From positions 496,001 through 560,000 of the forward strand of contig NZ_JAPEPT010000003.1 in assembly GCF_026339995.1 (NCBI RefSeq): a stretch of 64,000 nucleotides of DNA. Reading direction: 5' to 3'. Position numbers and translations under genes: made by a program. This document shows, one piece after another, positions 51,181 to 61,208 of this stretch (positions are counted from its first letter, which is position 1; the number at the start of each line of letters is the position of its first letter). The notes under the pieces were generated by a model. The model was not told the origin of the DNA and searched no databases. It saw only the letters and a program-made list of their open reading frames with translations. The DNA is from Streptomyces sp. NBC_01481 (GTDB taxonomy: Bacteria > Actinomycetota > Actinomycetes > Streptomycetales > Streptomycetaceae).

Positions 51181-51215
51181 GCGTCCATCCTTGCGTACGC
51201 CACTGACAACCCTGA

Positions 51216-52253
51216 TCAGAGCAGCGTCAGCTGCTCCGGCTGCGGAAGAATCGCCGGATCCGGCTCCTGCGGCACCGGAATGCGCCGGGGCATGCCCCGG
51301 TCCGCCGGGCCTATCCCGAACTCCGTGGCCAGCTCATGGACATGGCGCGTGATCCGGCGCTGGTACCACTTCGGCGCGTACGCCCCCTCCGCGTACAGCC
51401 GCTCGTAGCGCTGCACCAGATGCGGATGATGCTGCGCCACCCAGGCCATGAACCACTCACGTGCGCCGGGCCGCAGATGGAGCACGAGTGGGGTCACCGA
51501 TGTCGCCCCCGACGCGGCGATCGCCCGGACCGTGGCGCGCAATTGGTCCGGGTGGTCGCCCAGGAACGGGATGACCGGCGCCATCAGCACCCCGCAGCCG
51601 ATGCCGTTGTCGGTGAGCGTGCGCACCACGTCGAGGCGGCGCTCGGGCGAGGGCGTGCCGGGCTCGACCGTGCGCCACAGTTCGCGGTCGGTGAAGCCGA
51701 CGGAGACGGAGATGCCCACCTCGGTCACCTCGGCCGCCTGCCGCAGCAGCTCCAGATCGCGCAGGATCAGCGTGCCCTTGGTGAGGATCGAGAAGGGATT
51801 CGCGTGGTCGCGCAGGGCGGCGATGATGCCGGGCATCAGCCGGTAGCGGCCCTCTGCCCGCTGGTAGCAGTCGACGTTCGTCCCCATTGCGACATGCGCG
51901 CCCTGCCACTGCCGGGACGCGAGCTGCCGGCGCAGCAGCTCCGGCGCGTTGATCTTCACGACGATCTGGGAGTCGAAGTCGAGCCCGGTGTCGAGGTCCA
52001 GATAGCTGTGGGTCTTGCGGGCGAAGCAGTAGACGCACGCGTGCGTGCAGCCCCGATACGGGTTGACGGTCCACTCGAACGGCATGCGTGAGGCGCCCGG
52101 CACCCGGTTCAGGATCGACCGGGCGCGGATCTCATGAAAGGTGATGCCGCGAAATTCGGGTGTGTCGAAGGTTCGGGTGGTCACCGCCGACGTCGCGAAG
52201 AGCGCGGTGTCCCCGGCCGCCCGGGGGTTCTCGACCAGATTGTCCCAGCGCAT
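51216..52253 (-). CDS. radical SAM protein, Rv2578c-type
   Basis: 345 residues. The cluster motif is PYRGCTHACVYCFARKTH (C-x3-C-x2-C), followed by GTNVDCYQRAEGRYRLMPGI and FSILTKGTLILRD, typical of SplB-related proteins of the Rv2578c family. It cleaves S-adenosylmethionine; the substrate is unknown. ATG 52253 is firmly set by GAGGAGG five bases upstream, shortening the open frame by 13 residues. Confidence 0.88.
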   Translation of the reverse strand: MRWDNLVENPRAAGDTALFATSAVTTRTFDTPEFRGITFHEIRARSILNRVPGASRMPFEWTVNPYRGCTHACVYCFARKTHSYLDLDTGLDFDSQIVVKINAPELLRRQLASRQWQGAHVAMGTNVDCYQRAEGRYRLMPGIIAALRDHANPFSILTKGTLILRDLELLRQAAEVTEVGISVSVGFTDRELWRTVEPGTPSPERRLDVVRTLTDNGIGCGVLMAPVIPFLGDHPDQLRATVRAIAASGATSVTPLVLHLRPGAREWFMAWVAQHHPHLVQRYERLYAEGAYAPKWYQRRITRHVHELATEFGIGPADRGMPRRIPVPQEPDPAILPQPEQLTLL

Positions 52254-52435
52254 GGACGCCTCCTCGGTAGCACTGACCACAGAATAGAACACTTGTTCCC
52301 TTGATCACCGCAACCCTGTTCCCTGAACCGGATCCGGGCTGGACCCGAACCGGACCCGAGGCGGATTTGGGCGGCCGCATGCGAGGTGATTGGCTAGCGG
52401 TCACCCCCGAAGAACGAAGTGCTGGAGGAACAGGA

Positions 52436-52879
52436 ATGGCGCAGGTCGAGGCCACCACGGAACGGATCATCTCGGCGGACGCGGAGAAGGTGTTCGACGC
52501 GCTGGCCGACTATGAGAACACCCGCGCGAAGCTCCTGCCCGAACACTTCAGTGAGTACGAGGTCCGCGAGGGCGGCGACGGTGAGGGCACCCTCGTCCAC
52601 TGGAAGCTCCAGGCGACCAGCAAGCGCATCCGTGACTGCCTCCTCGAAGTGACCGAGCCGACCGACGGTCAGCTGGTCGAGAAGGACCGCAACTCCTCTA
52701 TGGTCACCACCTGGACGGTCACCCCGGCGGGTGAGGGCCGGTCCAAGGTCGTCGTCAGCAGTGTCTGGAACGGCGCGGGCGGCATCGGCGGATTCTTCGA
52801 AAGGACCTTCGCCCCCAAGGGACTTGGGCGCATTTACGACGCGGTGCTCGCCAAGCTGGCCGCCGAGGTCGAGAAGTAG
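52436..52879 (+). CDS. SRPBCC/START-like hydrophobic-ligand-binding protein
   Basis: 147 residues: TERIISADAEKVFDALADYE (first strand and helix), GTLVHWKLQATSKRIRDCLL, and the long C-terminal helix LGRIYDAVLAKLAAEVE. Such proteins bind lipids or act as polyketide cyclases. GGAGGAACAGGA precedes ATG 52436. After the stop, a short imperfect CGAGAAG repeat (52869-52919) extends the last codons. Confidence 0.82.
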   Translation: MAQVEATTERIISADAEKVFDALADYENTRAKLLPEHFSEYEVREGGDGEGTLVHWKLQATSKRIRDCLLEVTEPTDGQLVEKDRNSSMVTTWTVTPAGEGRSKVVVSSVWNGAGGIGGFFERTFAPKGLGRIYDAVLAKLAAEVEK

Positions 52880-53145
52880 CCGAGAAGAGCCGAGAAGAGT
52901 CGAGAAGCAGCCGAGAAGGAATCGACTCCAACTCTCACCGTTTCGAGTGGTTTTCCCCGCGGCTCCGTGATGCGCCCGCGCGCCACGGGTCGCGGGAAAG
53001 CCCCTGATGAGCGCCCGACGTGCGCCCCGCCAGGGCGAGTTGGGCCCACGACGCGCCCTCGTTCTCAATAACGTCCCGCTTGCTCCCCGTTGGCGTGTAA
53101 TGCGAAGAATTACGCCGCGCAGTCGCGACGAGGGGAGCAGTTGAC

Positions 53146-55518
53146 GTGGGCGGGATCACTCTGGTGAAGGACGAACAGGCCGCTCCGGCCGCGGCCCCGC
53201 CGCCACCCCCCGGACCTGCCGAGAGCACCGCTCTCAGCCCCCGCCGCGTACGCCTCGTCTTCACCGGCCTGATGCTCGCGATGCTCCTCGCCGCGCTGGA
53301 GCAGATGATCGTCGCCACCGCCCTGCCGAAGATCGTCGGCGAGCTCCACGGCCTGGAACGGATGCCGTGGGCGATCACCGCCTATCTCCTCACCGCCACC
53401 ATCGGCCTGCCCCTCTACGGCAAGCTCGGCGACCTCTTCGGCCGCAAAGGCGTCTTCCAGTTCGCGATCGTCGTCTTCGTCATCGGCTCCGCACTTGCCG
53501 GCCGGTCGCGCAGCATGGACCAGCTCATCGCCTTCCGCGCCATCCAGGGCATCGGCGCCGGCGGCCTCATGATCGGCGTGCAGGCGATCATCGCGGACAT
53601 CGTCCCGGCCCGAGCGCGCGGCCGCTTCATGGGACTCATCGGCGCCGCCTACGGACTCGCCTCCGTCGCGGGACCCCTGCTCGGCGGCTACTTCACCGAC
53701 CATGTCTCCTGGCGCTGGTGCTTCTACTTCAACGTGCCCCTCGGCCTGGTCACCCTGCTCGTGATCACCGCGGTGCTGAAGCTCCCGAAGCCCGCGGCAC
53801 GCGGCCGGCTCGACGTCCTCGGTGCCCTGTTCCTCACCGCCGCCTCCACCTTCCTTGTTCTGCTGACCAGTTGGGGCGGCACTCAGTACGCGTGGGGCTC
53901 GCGCGTCATCCTGGGACTGGCGGCCGGGGCGGCGGGATGCACCCTGCTCTTCATCGTCGTTGAGAACTACGCCCCCGAACCGATCATCCCGCTGCGGCTG
54001 TTCCGCGACTCGGTCTTCACTGTCACCAGCCTCGTCGGCGCGGTCGTCGGCGTCGCGCTCTTCGGCGTGGCCAGTTATCTGCCGACTCTCCTCCAGATGG
54101 TCGACGGCGTCAGCGCCACCGAGTCCGGGCTGCTCATGCTGCCCATGATGGGCGGCATCGTCGTCGCCTCGATCGTGTCGGGCCGGCTCATCACCCGTAC
54201 CGGCCGCTACAAGATCTATCCGGTCCTCGGCAGCGCGGTCTCGGTCGTCGGGATGTGGCTGCTGTCCCGCCTGGACAGGGACACCCCGCGGCTGGACCAC
54301 AGCATCGGGCAGGCCGTGCTCGGTGTGGGCATCGGACTGGTGATGCCGGTACTGATCCTGGCCGTGCAGAACTCCGTACCGCCCGCCGACCTCGGCACCG
54401 CCACCAGCGCCGGCAACTACTTCCGGCAGATCGGCGGCAGTGTCGGCGCCGCCGTCTTCGGCACCCTCTTCGCCGACCGCCTCACCCGCGCCCTCGCCGA
54501 CCGCCTCCCGGCCGGCGCCGACCTGCCGGACCCGCAGTCCATCACTCCCGAGCTCGTCCATGCCCTGCCGCCCGCCCTGCGCGACGGCTATGTCCAGGCC
54601 TACGCAGACGCGATGCCGCGGATCTTCCTCTTACTCGTGCCGGTGCTCGCGCTCGGCCTGTTCATCGCCTTCTTCCTCAAGGAGAAACCGCTGGTGTCCC
54701 ACATCGCCTCCGCCGAAACCGCGTCCGTGCCCAAGGCCCGCACCGCGCCCGCGTACACCTCCGGCGTGCCGGTCTGCGGAACCGTCCAGCACCACGACGG
54801 AAGCGGCGTCCCGCGCGCAGCCCTGACCCTGATCGACGTGTACGGGAGCCAGATCGGGCGCGGGGCGAGCGGCGAGGACGGGCGGTACGCGCTGAGCGTG
54901 CCGGGCTCCGGCTCGTACGTGATGATCGCGGCAGCGGGCGGGCATCAGCCGCAGGCGGTCACTGTCACCGTCGGCGACCGGCCCGTTGAGCTCGATGTGG
55001 TCCTCGGCGGTGCCGGACGCCTCGCCGGGACCGTCGTCACCGCTGACGGCTCACCCGTGCGGGACGCGGCCGTCACGCTCACCGACGTACGCGGCGATGT
55101 CGTCGCCTCGACCCGCAGCGGCCGCGAAGGCGGCTATCAGTTCACGGACTTGGTGGCGGGGGAGTACACCCTCGCGGCGAGCGCCCCCGCCTTCCGTCCC
55201 GCCGCGCTCCCCGTTAGCGTCCAGGCGTCCCGCGAGACGAGGCAGGACGTCGAGCTGGCGGGGGGTGCGGTGCTCAAGGGCACGGTACGGGCCGGTGGCG
55301 GGCGGCCGGTCGAGGATGCCCGGGTCACTCTGCTCGACGTGGCGGGCAATGTGGTGGACACCCTCACCACGGGCCCCGACGGCACCTTCCGATTCGTCGA
55401 CCTGTCCTCGGGCGAGTACACGGTCATCGCCGCAGGTTACCCGCCGGTCGCCACAGTCCTGCAGGTCGCGGGCGGGGGGCGCACCGAGCGCGATCTCCAG
55501 CTGGGACACGAGGACTGA
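53146..55518 (+). CDS. MFS (DHA2-type) transporter with three C-terminal carboxypeptidase-regulatory-like domains
   Basis: 790 residues. Residues 35-520 are a 14-helix drug:H+ antiporter (LEQMIVATALPKIVGELHGL motif D1/C region, GKLGDLFGRKG motif A, RAIQGIGAGGLM). Residues 545-785 are three Ig-like carboxypeptidase-regulatory domains, each with G-x-V...A-x-V-x-L and DG-x-Y/F-x-F/L-x2-L...G-x-Y-x-L. Examples are GRLAGTVVTADGSPVRDAAV and GAVLKGTVRAGGGRPVEDAR. The tail should lie beyond the last helix and may bind a ligand, partner or cell wall. GGGGAG lies 8 bases before GTG 53146. Confidence 0.85.
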   Translation: MGGITLVKDEQAAPAAAPPPPPGPAESTALSPRRVRLVFTGLMLAMLLAALEQMIVATALPKIVGELHGLERMPWAITAYLLTATIGLPLYGKLGDLFGRKGVFQFAIVVFVIGSALAGRSRSMDQLIAFRAIQGIGAGGLMIGVQAIIADIVPARARGRFMGLIGAAYGLASVAGPLLGGYFTDHVSWRWCFYFNVPLGLVTLLVITAVLKLPKPAARGRLDVLGALFLTAASTFLVLLTSWGGTQYAWGSRVILGLAAGAAGCTLLFIVVENYAPEPIIPLRLFRDSVFTVTSLVGAVVGVALFGVASYLPTLLQMVDGVSATESGLLMLPMMGGIVVASIVSGRLITRTGRYKIYPVLGSAVSVVGMWLLSRLDRDTPRLDHSIGQAVLGVGIGLVMPVLILAVQNSVPPADLGTATSAGNYFRQIGGSVGAAVFGTLFADRLTRALADRLPAGADLPDPQSITPELVHALPPALRDGYVQAYADAMPRIFLLLVPVLALGLFIAFFLKEKPLVSHIASAETASVPKARTAPAYTSGVPVCGTVQHHDGSGVPRAALTLIDVYGSQIGRGASGEDGRYALSVPGSGSYVMIAAAGGHQPQAVTVTVGDRPVELDVVLGGAGRLAGTVVTADGSPVRDAAVTLTDVRGDVVASTRSGREGGYQFTDLVAGEYTLAASAPAFRPAALPVSVQASRETRQDVELAGGAVLKGTVRAGGGRPVEDARVTLLDVAGNVVDTLTTGPDGTFRFVDLSSGEYTVIAAGYPPVATVLQVAGGGRTERDLQLGHED

Positions 55519-55639
55519 TCCGTCGTCAGTTGCGAGCGGGCGCACAACCTATTCCGCCGTTGCCCGGCGCAGGGCGTGCGCGGGGCCGTACCGTGGGGTA
55601 AGGCCGCAGGAACTGCGGCGGGGAAGGAGCCTCCCACCC

Positions 55640-58039
55640 ATGGACAGTGGTGTTCCGCCGACACCGCCACAGCAGTACGCCGTGGCCGGCCGGATTCCGC
55701 TTGCCGTGGTCGTCGTGGACGGCGACGGCCTGGTCTCGCACTGGTCGACCGGTGCGCGGCGGCTGTTAGGTCCCACCAGGGAGGAGGCGGTGGGCAGGCT
55801 CGCCGTCGATCTGCTCCCGGTCACCGGAGCGCTGGCCGCCGAGGGTGAGTACGACTCGTACGACGGCTATGGCGGCCTCGGCCCCGGACTCGACGCTTCC
55901 CTGAACGGCCTCACCTCCTATCCGGCGGCGGGCAGGGCCCGGCTCGCCGAGCCGGGACGCGAGCGGGTCGATGTGCTGTGGTGGGCGTATCCCATGGTCG
56001 GCCCCGGCGAGGAGCGGCTGCTCGTACTGGCCGCGGACGCCGCGCAGTTCGTGGGCGAGGACCAGAGCGTCGAGCGGATAGCTCCGGGTTTCGCCCTGCA
56101 CACCGAGTTCCCCGGCTCCGACGAACTGGCGCGCAGGCTCCCGGAGATTCTGCCGAGCATGAGCGTCCAGGAGTCGACCCGGATCGTCTCCCAGGTCCTC
56201 GATCTGGGCTATCCGGTGCTCGAGTTCAGCCATCACGATCGGGTGCCGGTCACACCCGACTGGGGAGTGCCCCGCCGCGCGGAACGCAAGGCACGGCAGG
56301 AGGCCGCCGAAGCCGCGGCCGCCGCGGGCCGGGCGGTGGACACGGCCGATCTCGAGCAGGACCTCGAATACGCCGCGGTGCGTGAACGGCTGGAATTCCT
56401 CAACGAGGTGAGCGGCCGCATCGGCTCGTCCCTCGACCTCGCCCGCACGATCCAGGAGGTCAGCGCCGCCGTCGTGCCGCGCTTCACGGATGTCGCGGGC
56501 ACCTATCTGCGCGAACAGGTCATCGCGGGTGAGGGCTTCCCGGACGGACCGCCCGACGCGACGACGATGTGGCACCGCGTCGCGGTCGAGCATGTGGACG
56601 AGCCGGGCCGCTGGGACGATGTGGTGCCGGTCGGCGAATCCATGCCGTTTCCCGAACACACCCCGTTCTTCCAGTGCATGACCACCGGCGACCCGGTCCT
56701 GGTGCCGCGTATCAGCGAGCAGATGGGCACGGCCATCGCCTCGCAGTTCGAGAAGCGTGACATACGGCCACTCATCAGCGGACGTTCCATGCTGGTCGTT
56801 CCGCTGAAGGCGCGCAATGTGGTGCTCGGCTTCATGATTCTGCTGCGCCACCCCGAGCGCGCCCTGTTCAACGACATGGACCGCGTCACGGGGGCGGAAC
56901 TGGCCGCGCGCGCCGGGCTCGTCCTCGACAACGCCCGGATGTACACCTACCAGGAGAATGTCGCCGAGACGCTCCAGGACTCGATGCTGCCGCAAGTGAC
57001 CCCGCGGATGGCCGGATGCGACACGGCCACCCGCTATCTGCCGGGCACCCTGCTCGGCCGGGTCGGCGGCGACTGGTTCGACTCCATCAAGCTGCCCGGC
57101 TCGCGTACGGCGCTGGTGGTCGGCGATGTGATGGGCCACGGCCTCAACTCGGCCGCGATGATGGGCCAGTTGCGTACGGCCGTGCAGACCATGGCCGCGC
57201 TGGATCTGCCGCCCGAGCAGCTGCTGCGCAATCTCGACGACCTGGCGCAGCGCCTGGGCGAGCACTATCTCGCGACCTGTCTGTACGCGGTGTACGACCC
57301 GATCGGCAATGAGCTGCAGATGGCGAACGCGGGCCATGTACCGCCCGTGATCGTCCGCGCGGCCGACGGGCGCAGCGAACTCCTCGACCTGCCGACCGGA
57401 GCGCCGATCGGTGTCGGCGGAGTGCCCTTCCGATGCGTCCGCGTGCCGGTGGCGCCCGGCGACCGCCTGGTGATGTGCACGGACGGCCTGGTGGAGGTGC
57501 GGGGCGAGGACATCGGCGTCGGGCTCGCGACGCTCTGTGAGTCGGCCGCGCACCCCGCGGCCTCCATGGACGACGCCTGCGACACCATCATCCGCTCCCT
57601 GAACACTCGCGGCGGACGCAAGGACGACGTGGCTCTGCTGATGGCCCGGCTGAACGGCATCGATCCCGAGGACGTGGCTGTCTGGGAACTGTCCCGTGAA
57701 CCGCGCGAGGCGGCCAGGGCACGGCGCCTGGTCCTCGGGCAGCTGCGCTCCTGGGGGCTCGCGGAGCTGACCGAGACCGTGGAACTGCTGGTCAGCGAAG
57801 TCGTCACCAATGCGATACGGCACGCGAGCGGCCGGAGCGCGGAGCTTCGCCTCGTCCGGGCGGGATCCCTGCTGTGCGAGGTGGCCGACGAGGACCACAA
57901 CCTGCCGGCCATGCTGGACGCGCGCCCGGCCGACGAGCTCGGGCGCGGACTGCGGTTGGTGAGCAGCCTGGCGCGGGAGTGGGGCACGAGCCGCACGACC
58001 GAGGGCAAGACGGTCTGGTTCGAGCTGGCGCTGCCGTAG
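55640..58039 (+). CDS. PAS-GAF-SpoIIE phosphatase with HATPase anti-sigma-kinase-like C-terminus
   Basis: 799 residues. PAS-like segment (15-135: AVVVVDGDGLVSHWSTGARR), helical linker, GAF domain (about 265-440), PP2C/SpoIIE phosphatase (445-660: GGDWFDSIKL, VVGDVMGHGLNSAAMMG, NAGHVPPV, CTDGLVEV, DDVALL) and an RsbW-type HATPase (675-795: LLVSEVVTNAIRHASG, RGLRLVSSL). Streptomyces has dozens of such proteins; they dephosphorylate anti-anti-sigma factors and may also rephosphorylate them. No anti-sigma partner is encoded nearby. Confidence 0.88.
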   Translation: MDSGVPPTPPQQYAVAGRIPLAVVVVDGDGLVSHWSTGARRLLGPTREEAVGRLAVDLLPVTGALAAEGEYDSYDGYGGLGPGLDASLNGLTSYPAAGRARLAEPGRERVDVLWWAYPMVGPGEERLLVLAADAAQFVGEDQSVERIAPGFALHTEFPGSDELARRLPEILPSMSVQESTRIVSQVLDLGYPVLEFSHHDRVPVTPDWGVPRRAERKARQEAAEAAAAAGRAVDTADLEQDLEYAAVRERLEFLNEVSGRIGSSLDLARTIQEVSAAVVPRFTDVAGTYLREQVIAGEGFPDGPPDATTMWHRVAVEHVDEPGRWDDVVPVGESMPFPEHTPFFQCMTTGDPVLVPRISEQMGTAIASQFEKRDIRPLISGRSMLVVPLKARNVVLGFMILLRHPERALFNDMDRVTGAELAARAGLVLDNARMYTYQENVAETLQDSMLPQVTPRMAGCDTATRYLPGTLLGRVGGDWFDSIKLPGSRTALVVGDVMGHGLNSAAMMGQLRTAVQTMAALDLPPEQLLRNLDDLAQRLGEHYLATCLYAVYDPIGNELQMANAGHVPPVIVRAADGRSELLDLPTGAPIGVGGVPFRCVRVPVAPGDRLVMCTDGLVEVRGEDIGVGLATLCESAAHPAASMDDACDTIIRSLNTRGGRKDDVALLMARLNGIDPEDVAVWELSREPREAARARRLVLGQLRSWGLAELTETVELLVSEVVTNAIRHASGRSAELRLVRAGSLLCEVADEDHNLPAMLDARPADELGRGLRLVSSLAREWGTSRTTEGKTVWFELALP

Positions 58040-58166
58040 GCGATTGCGAGAGGCACCAGGCCCGTCGCTCGAACGCCACGTGAAGGAATAGGCGGGGTGC
58101 TTGTCGCCGCAACCCGGGAGCGGTAGACCGATCTTGACGCTGTGTCATACCCCTGGGGAGCTGGTC

Positions 58167-58892
58167 ATGAGCGTGACGAGTCGGTACAAGAACGCCTGGG
58201 AAGGCTTTTGGAGCGAGGTCTCCGGGGAGCCCGGATCGGTCTTCTGGGACGCGGAGCCGGCGCTGACCGCGGGACTGCATCTCGCGCTCTACGAACCGCA
58301 TGTGGACCATCCCGGGCTGACGCTCCTCGACCTGGGCTGCGGCAACGGCACCCAGACGCTCTTCCTGGCCGACCGCTTCCCGAAGGTGCTCGGCGTCGAC
58401 CTGTCGTCCGCCGCGATCGAACTCGCCAGGAGGCAGGACAAACAAGGCGATGCGCTGTTCCGGGTGATCGACGCCGTGGACGGGGACCAGGTGGCGCAGC
58501 TGCATACGGAACTGGGCGACGCCAACGTCTATATGCGCGGTGTCCTGCACCAGTGCGACCCCGAGGACCGTCAGCCGCTGGTCGACACCATCGCCACACT
58601 CGTGGGCGAGCGCGGACGCGCCTTCGTGGTGGAACTCGCCGAGGCGGCCGGCCAGAAGCTGATGGGCCTCGCGAAATTGCCCTCAGGCCCGCCGCCGAAG
58701 CTCCAGCCGGTCTTCAAGCACGGCATCGTGCCCGGAGCGGTGGCCGACGCGGAAGTGGCCGAGTTGTTCCGTACCGCCGGTCTCGACGTGCTCGCGAGCG
58801 GTGACCTGCCCCTGACGACAACGGAGTACGCGGCGGACGGCTCCCGGATCGAACTCCCCTCGAAGTGGCTGATCGTCGGGCGGAACGGGTAG
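58167..58892 (+). CDS. class I SAM-dependent methyltransferase
   Basis: 241 residues. Motif I is LTLLDLGCGNGTQTLFLADR, the acidic ribose ligand VLGVDLSSAAIELAR, and YMRGVLHQCDPEDRQPL follows at motif IV/V. Substrate unknown. GGGGAG lies 6 bases before ATG 58167; a longer frame exists upstream but has no similarity. Confidence 0.85.
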   Translation: MSVTSRYKNAWEGFWSEVSGEPGSVFWDAEPALTAGLHLALYEPHVDHPGLTLLDLGCGNGTQTLFLADRFPKVLGVDLSSAAIELARRQDKQGDALFRVIDAVDGDQVAQLHTELGDANVYMRGVLHQCDPEDRQPLVDTIATLVGERGRAFVVELAEAAGQKLMGLAKLPSGPPPKLQPVFKHGIVPGAVADAEVAELFRTAGLDVLASGDLPLTTTEYAADGSRIELPSKWLIVGRNG

Positions 58893-59035
58893 CGCCGCAC
58901 CGCCCTCTTCCCGCGCACCCTCGTCCCGCCGAAGCGAAAGTAGCCGGGGGATCGGCGACCGGGCCTCCGTCGACCGGACCACTGGCACGTCCATCAGTCC
59001 TGGCCCGGTTGTTGAACGACGCGTACCGTGATGCC

Positions 59036-59869
59036 GTGAAGATCCTCATCAGCGCCGACATGGAAGGCGCCACTGGTGTGACCTGGCCTGCCGACGTGTT
59101 GCCCGGCACGCCCCAGTGGGAGCGCTGCCGGGCCATGTTCACCTCGGACGTGAACGCCGCGGCACTCGGTTTCTACGACGGTGGCGCCGACGACGTGCTC
59201 ATCAACGAAGCGCACTGGTCCATGCGCAATCTGCTGCTGGAGCGGCTGGACGACCGGGTCGAGATGCTCACCGGCAAGCACAAGTCGCTGTCGATGGTCG
59301 AGGGTGTGCAGCACGGCGACGTGGACGCCATCGCCTTCGTCGGGTACCACACGGGCGCGGGCACCGAGGGTGTGCTCGCGCACACCTATCTCGCCAACTC
59401 GATCACGGGCGTGTGGCTGAACGGCATGCGAGCGAGCGAGGGGCTGCTCAACGCGCATGTGGTCGCGGAGTACGGCGTGCCGGTGGTGCTCGTCACCGGA
59501 GACGATCTGACCTGCGTGGACGCCGACGGTTATGCGCCCGAGGCCAGGAAGGTCGCGGTGAAGGATTACGTGTCCCGCTATGCGGCGGTGTGCCGCACGC
59601 CGGGCCGGACCGCGTCCGACATCCGCGCGGCGGCCAAGGAGGCGACGGCCCTGGCCGGACGCGACGAGCCGGTGCGCGGCGGCCCGTTCACCGTGGAGCT
59701 GGAGTTCGACGCGGAACATCTCGCTGCCGCGGCCACCGTCGTGCCGGGAGTCGCGGGCAGCGGTGAGCGCAGGGTCGCGTACACCAGCGAGACGATGTTT
59801 GAGGGCATTCGTACCTTTAAAGCGGTCACGACGATCGTATCGGCGGCAGTGGAGGAGCAGTATGGCTGA
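59036..59869 (+). CDS. M55-family D-aminopeptidase (DppA type)
   Basis: 277 residues: KILISADMEGATGVTWPAD supplies the N-terminal zinc ligands (Asp, Glu), and AFVGYHTGAGTEGVLAHTY the His ligands. The family removes N-terminal D-amino acids such as D-Ala from small peptides. GTG 59036 has TACCGT at -12 to -7 and no Shine-Dalgarno, so the operon is probably leaderless. The stop overlaps the next start by 8 bases. Confidence 0.88.
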   Translation: MKILISADMEGATGVTWPADVLPGTPQWERCRAMFTSDVNAAALGFYDGGADDVLINEAHWSMRNLLLERLDDRVEMLTGKHKSLSMVEGVQHGDVDAIAFVGYHTGAGTEGVLAHTYLANSITGVWLNGMRASEGLLNAHVVAEYGVPVVLVTGDDLTCVDADGYAPEARKVAVKDYVSRYAAVCRTPGRTASDIRAAAKEATALAGRDEPVRGGPFTVELEFDAEHLAAAATVVPGVAGSGERRVAYTSETMFEGIRTFKAVTTIVSAAVEEQYG

Positions 59870-61196
59870 CGTGACAACGCCCATCGACTGTCAAGCGCTC
59901 GACGAGGTGGTTACCTTCACCTCCGAGCTGATCCGGATCGACACCACCAACAAAGGCGGCGGCGACTGCCAGGAGCGGCCCGCCGCCGAGTACGCCGCCG
60001 AGCGCCTCGCCGGTGCCGGACTTGAGCCCACCCTGCTGGAGCGCACCCCGGGGCGCACCAATGTCGTCGCCCGGATCGAGGGAACCGACCCCTCCGCCGA
60101 CGCCCTGCTCGTCCACGGCCATCTGGACGTGGTGCCCGCCGAACCCGTCGACTGGGCCGTGCACCCCTTCTCCGGGGAGATCCGCGACGGCGTCGTATGG
60201 GGCCGCGGCGCGGTCGACATGAAGAACATGGACGCGATGATCCTCGCGGTCGTCCGGGCTTGGGCGCGGGCCGGAATCAGGCCCCGGCGCGACATCGTGA
60301 TCGCGTACACCGCCGACGAGGAGGCCAGCGCGGTCGACGGCTCGGGCTTCCTCGCCGACCACCACCCCGGCCTCTTCGAGGGGTGTACGGAAGGAATCAG
60401 CGAATCCGGGGCCTTCAGCTTCCACGCCGGACCCGGGATGACGCTCTACCCGATCGGCGCCGGTGAGCGCGGCACGGCATGGCTCAAGCTCACCGCGCAC
60501 GGCACGGCCGGACACGGCTCCAAGATCAACCGCGCCAACGCGGTGACCCGGCTGGCCGCGGCCATCACGCGGATCGGCGAGTACGAGTGGCCGCTGCGGC
60601 TCACCCCGACCGTACGGGCCGCGCTGGCCGAGCTCGCCCGGCTGCACGGCATCGACGTCGATGTCGAGGCGGACGGCTTCGACGCCGACGCGCTGATCGC
60701 CAAGCTCGGCCGGGCCGCCGCCCTGGTCGAGCCCACCGTCCGCAACAGCGCCAACCCGACGATGCTCGAAGCCGGTTACAAGCTCAATGTGATCCCGGGA
60801 CACGCGACCGCCTATGTCGACGGGCGGATGGTGCCCGGCGGCGAGGACGAGTTCAAGGACACCCTCGACCGGCTGACCGGTCCGGACGTCGACTGGGAGT
60901 TCCACCACCGCGAGGTGGCACTGCAGTCACCCCTCGACTCCCCGGCGTACACCAAAATGCGCGCGGCCGTCGAACTCTTCGACCCGGACGGCCATGTCGT
61001 GCCGTACTGCACCCCGGGCGGCACCGACGCCAAGCAGTTCTCCCGCCTCGGCATCACCGGGTACGGATTCTCGCCGCTGAAGCTCCCCGTCGGCTTCGAC
61101 TACGCGGCCATGTTCCACGGGGTCGACGAGCGCGTCCCGGTCGAGGCGCTGCACTTCGGGGTCAAGGTTCTCGACCACTATCTGCGGTCCGCATAG
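59862..61196 (+). CDS. M20-family metallopeptidase/deacylase
   Basis: 444 residues. Metal ligands: LLVHGHLDVVPAE (His), WGRGAVDMKNM (bridging Asp), AYTADEEAS (catalytic Glu-Glu) and a C-terminal AAMFHGVDERVP His. The lid domain shows LKLTAHGTAGHGSKI. It hydrolyses amide bonds of small peptides or N-acyl amino acids. GGAGGAG precedes ATG 59862. It is the second gene of the peptidase operon. Confidence 0.9.
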   Translation: MADVTTPIDCQALDEVVTFTSELIRIDTTNKGGGDCQERPAAEYAAERLAGAGLEPTLLERTPGRTNVVARIEGTDPSADALLVHGHLDVVPAEPVDWAVHPFSGEIRDGVVWGRGAVDMKNMDAMILAVVRAWARAGIRPRRDIVIAYTADEEASAVDGSGFLADHHPGLFEGCTEGISESGAFSFHAGPGMTLYPIGAGERGTAWLKLTAHGTAGHGSKINRANAVTRLAAAITRIGEYEWPLRLTPTVRAALAELARLHGIDVDVEADGFDADALIAKLGRAAALVEPTVRNSANPTMLEAGYKLNVIPGHATAYVDGRMVPGGEDEFKDTLDRLTGPDVDWEFHHREVALQSPLDSPAYTKMRAAVELFDPDGHVVPYCTPGGTDAKQFSRLGITGYGFSPLKLPVGFDYAAMFHGVDERVPVEALHFGVKVLDHYLRSA

Positions 61197-61208
61197 GGGG
61201 AGTCGGTC

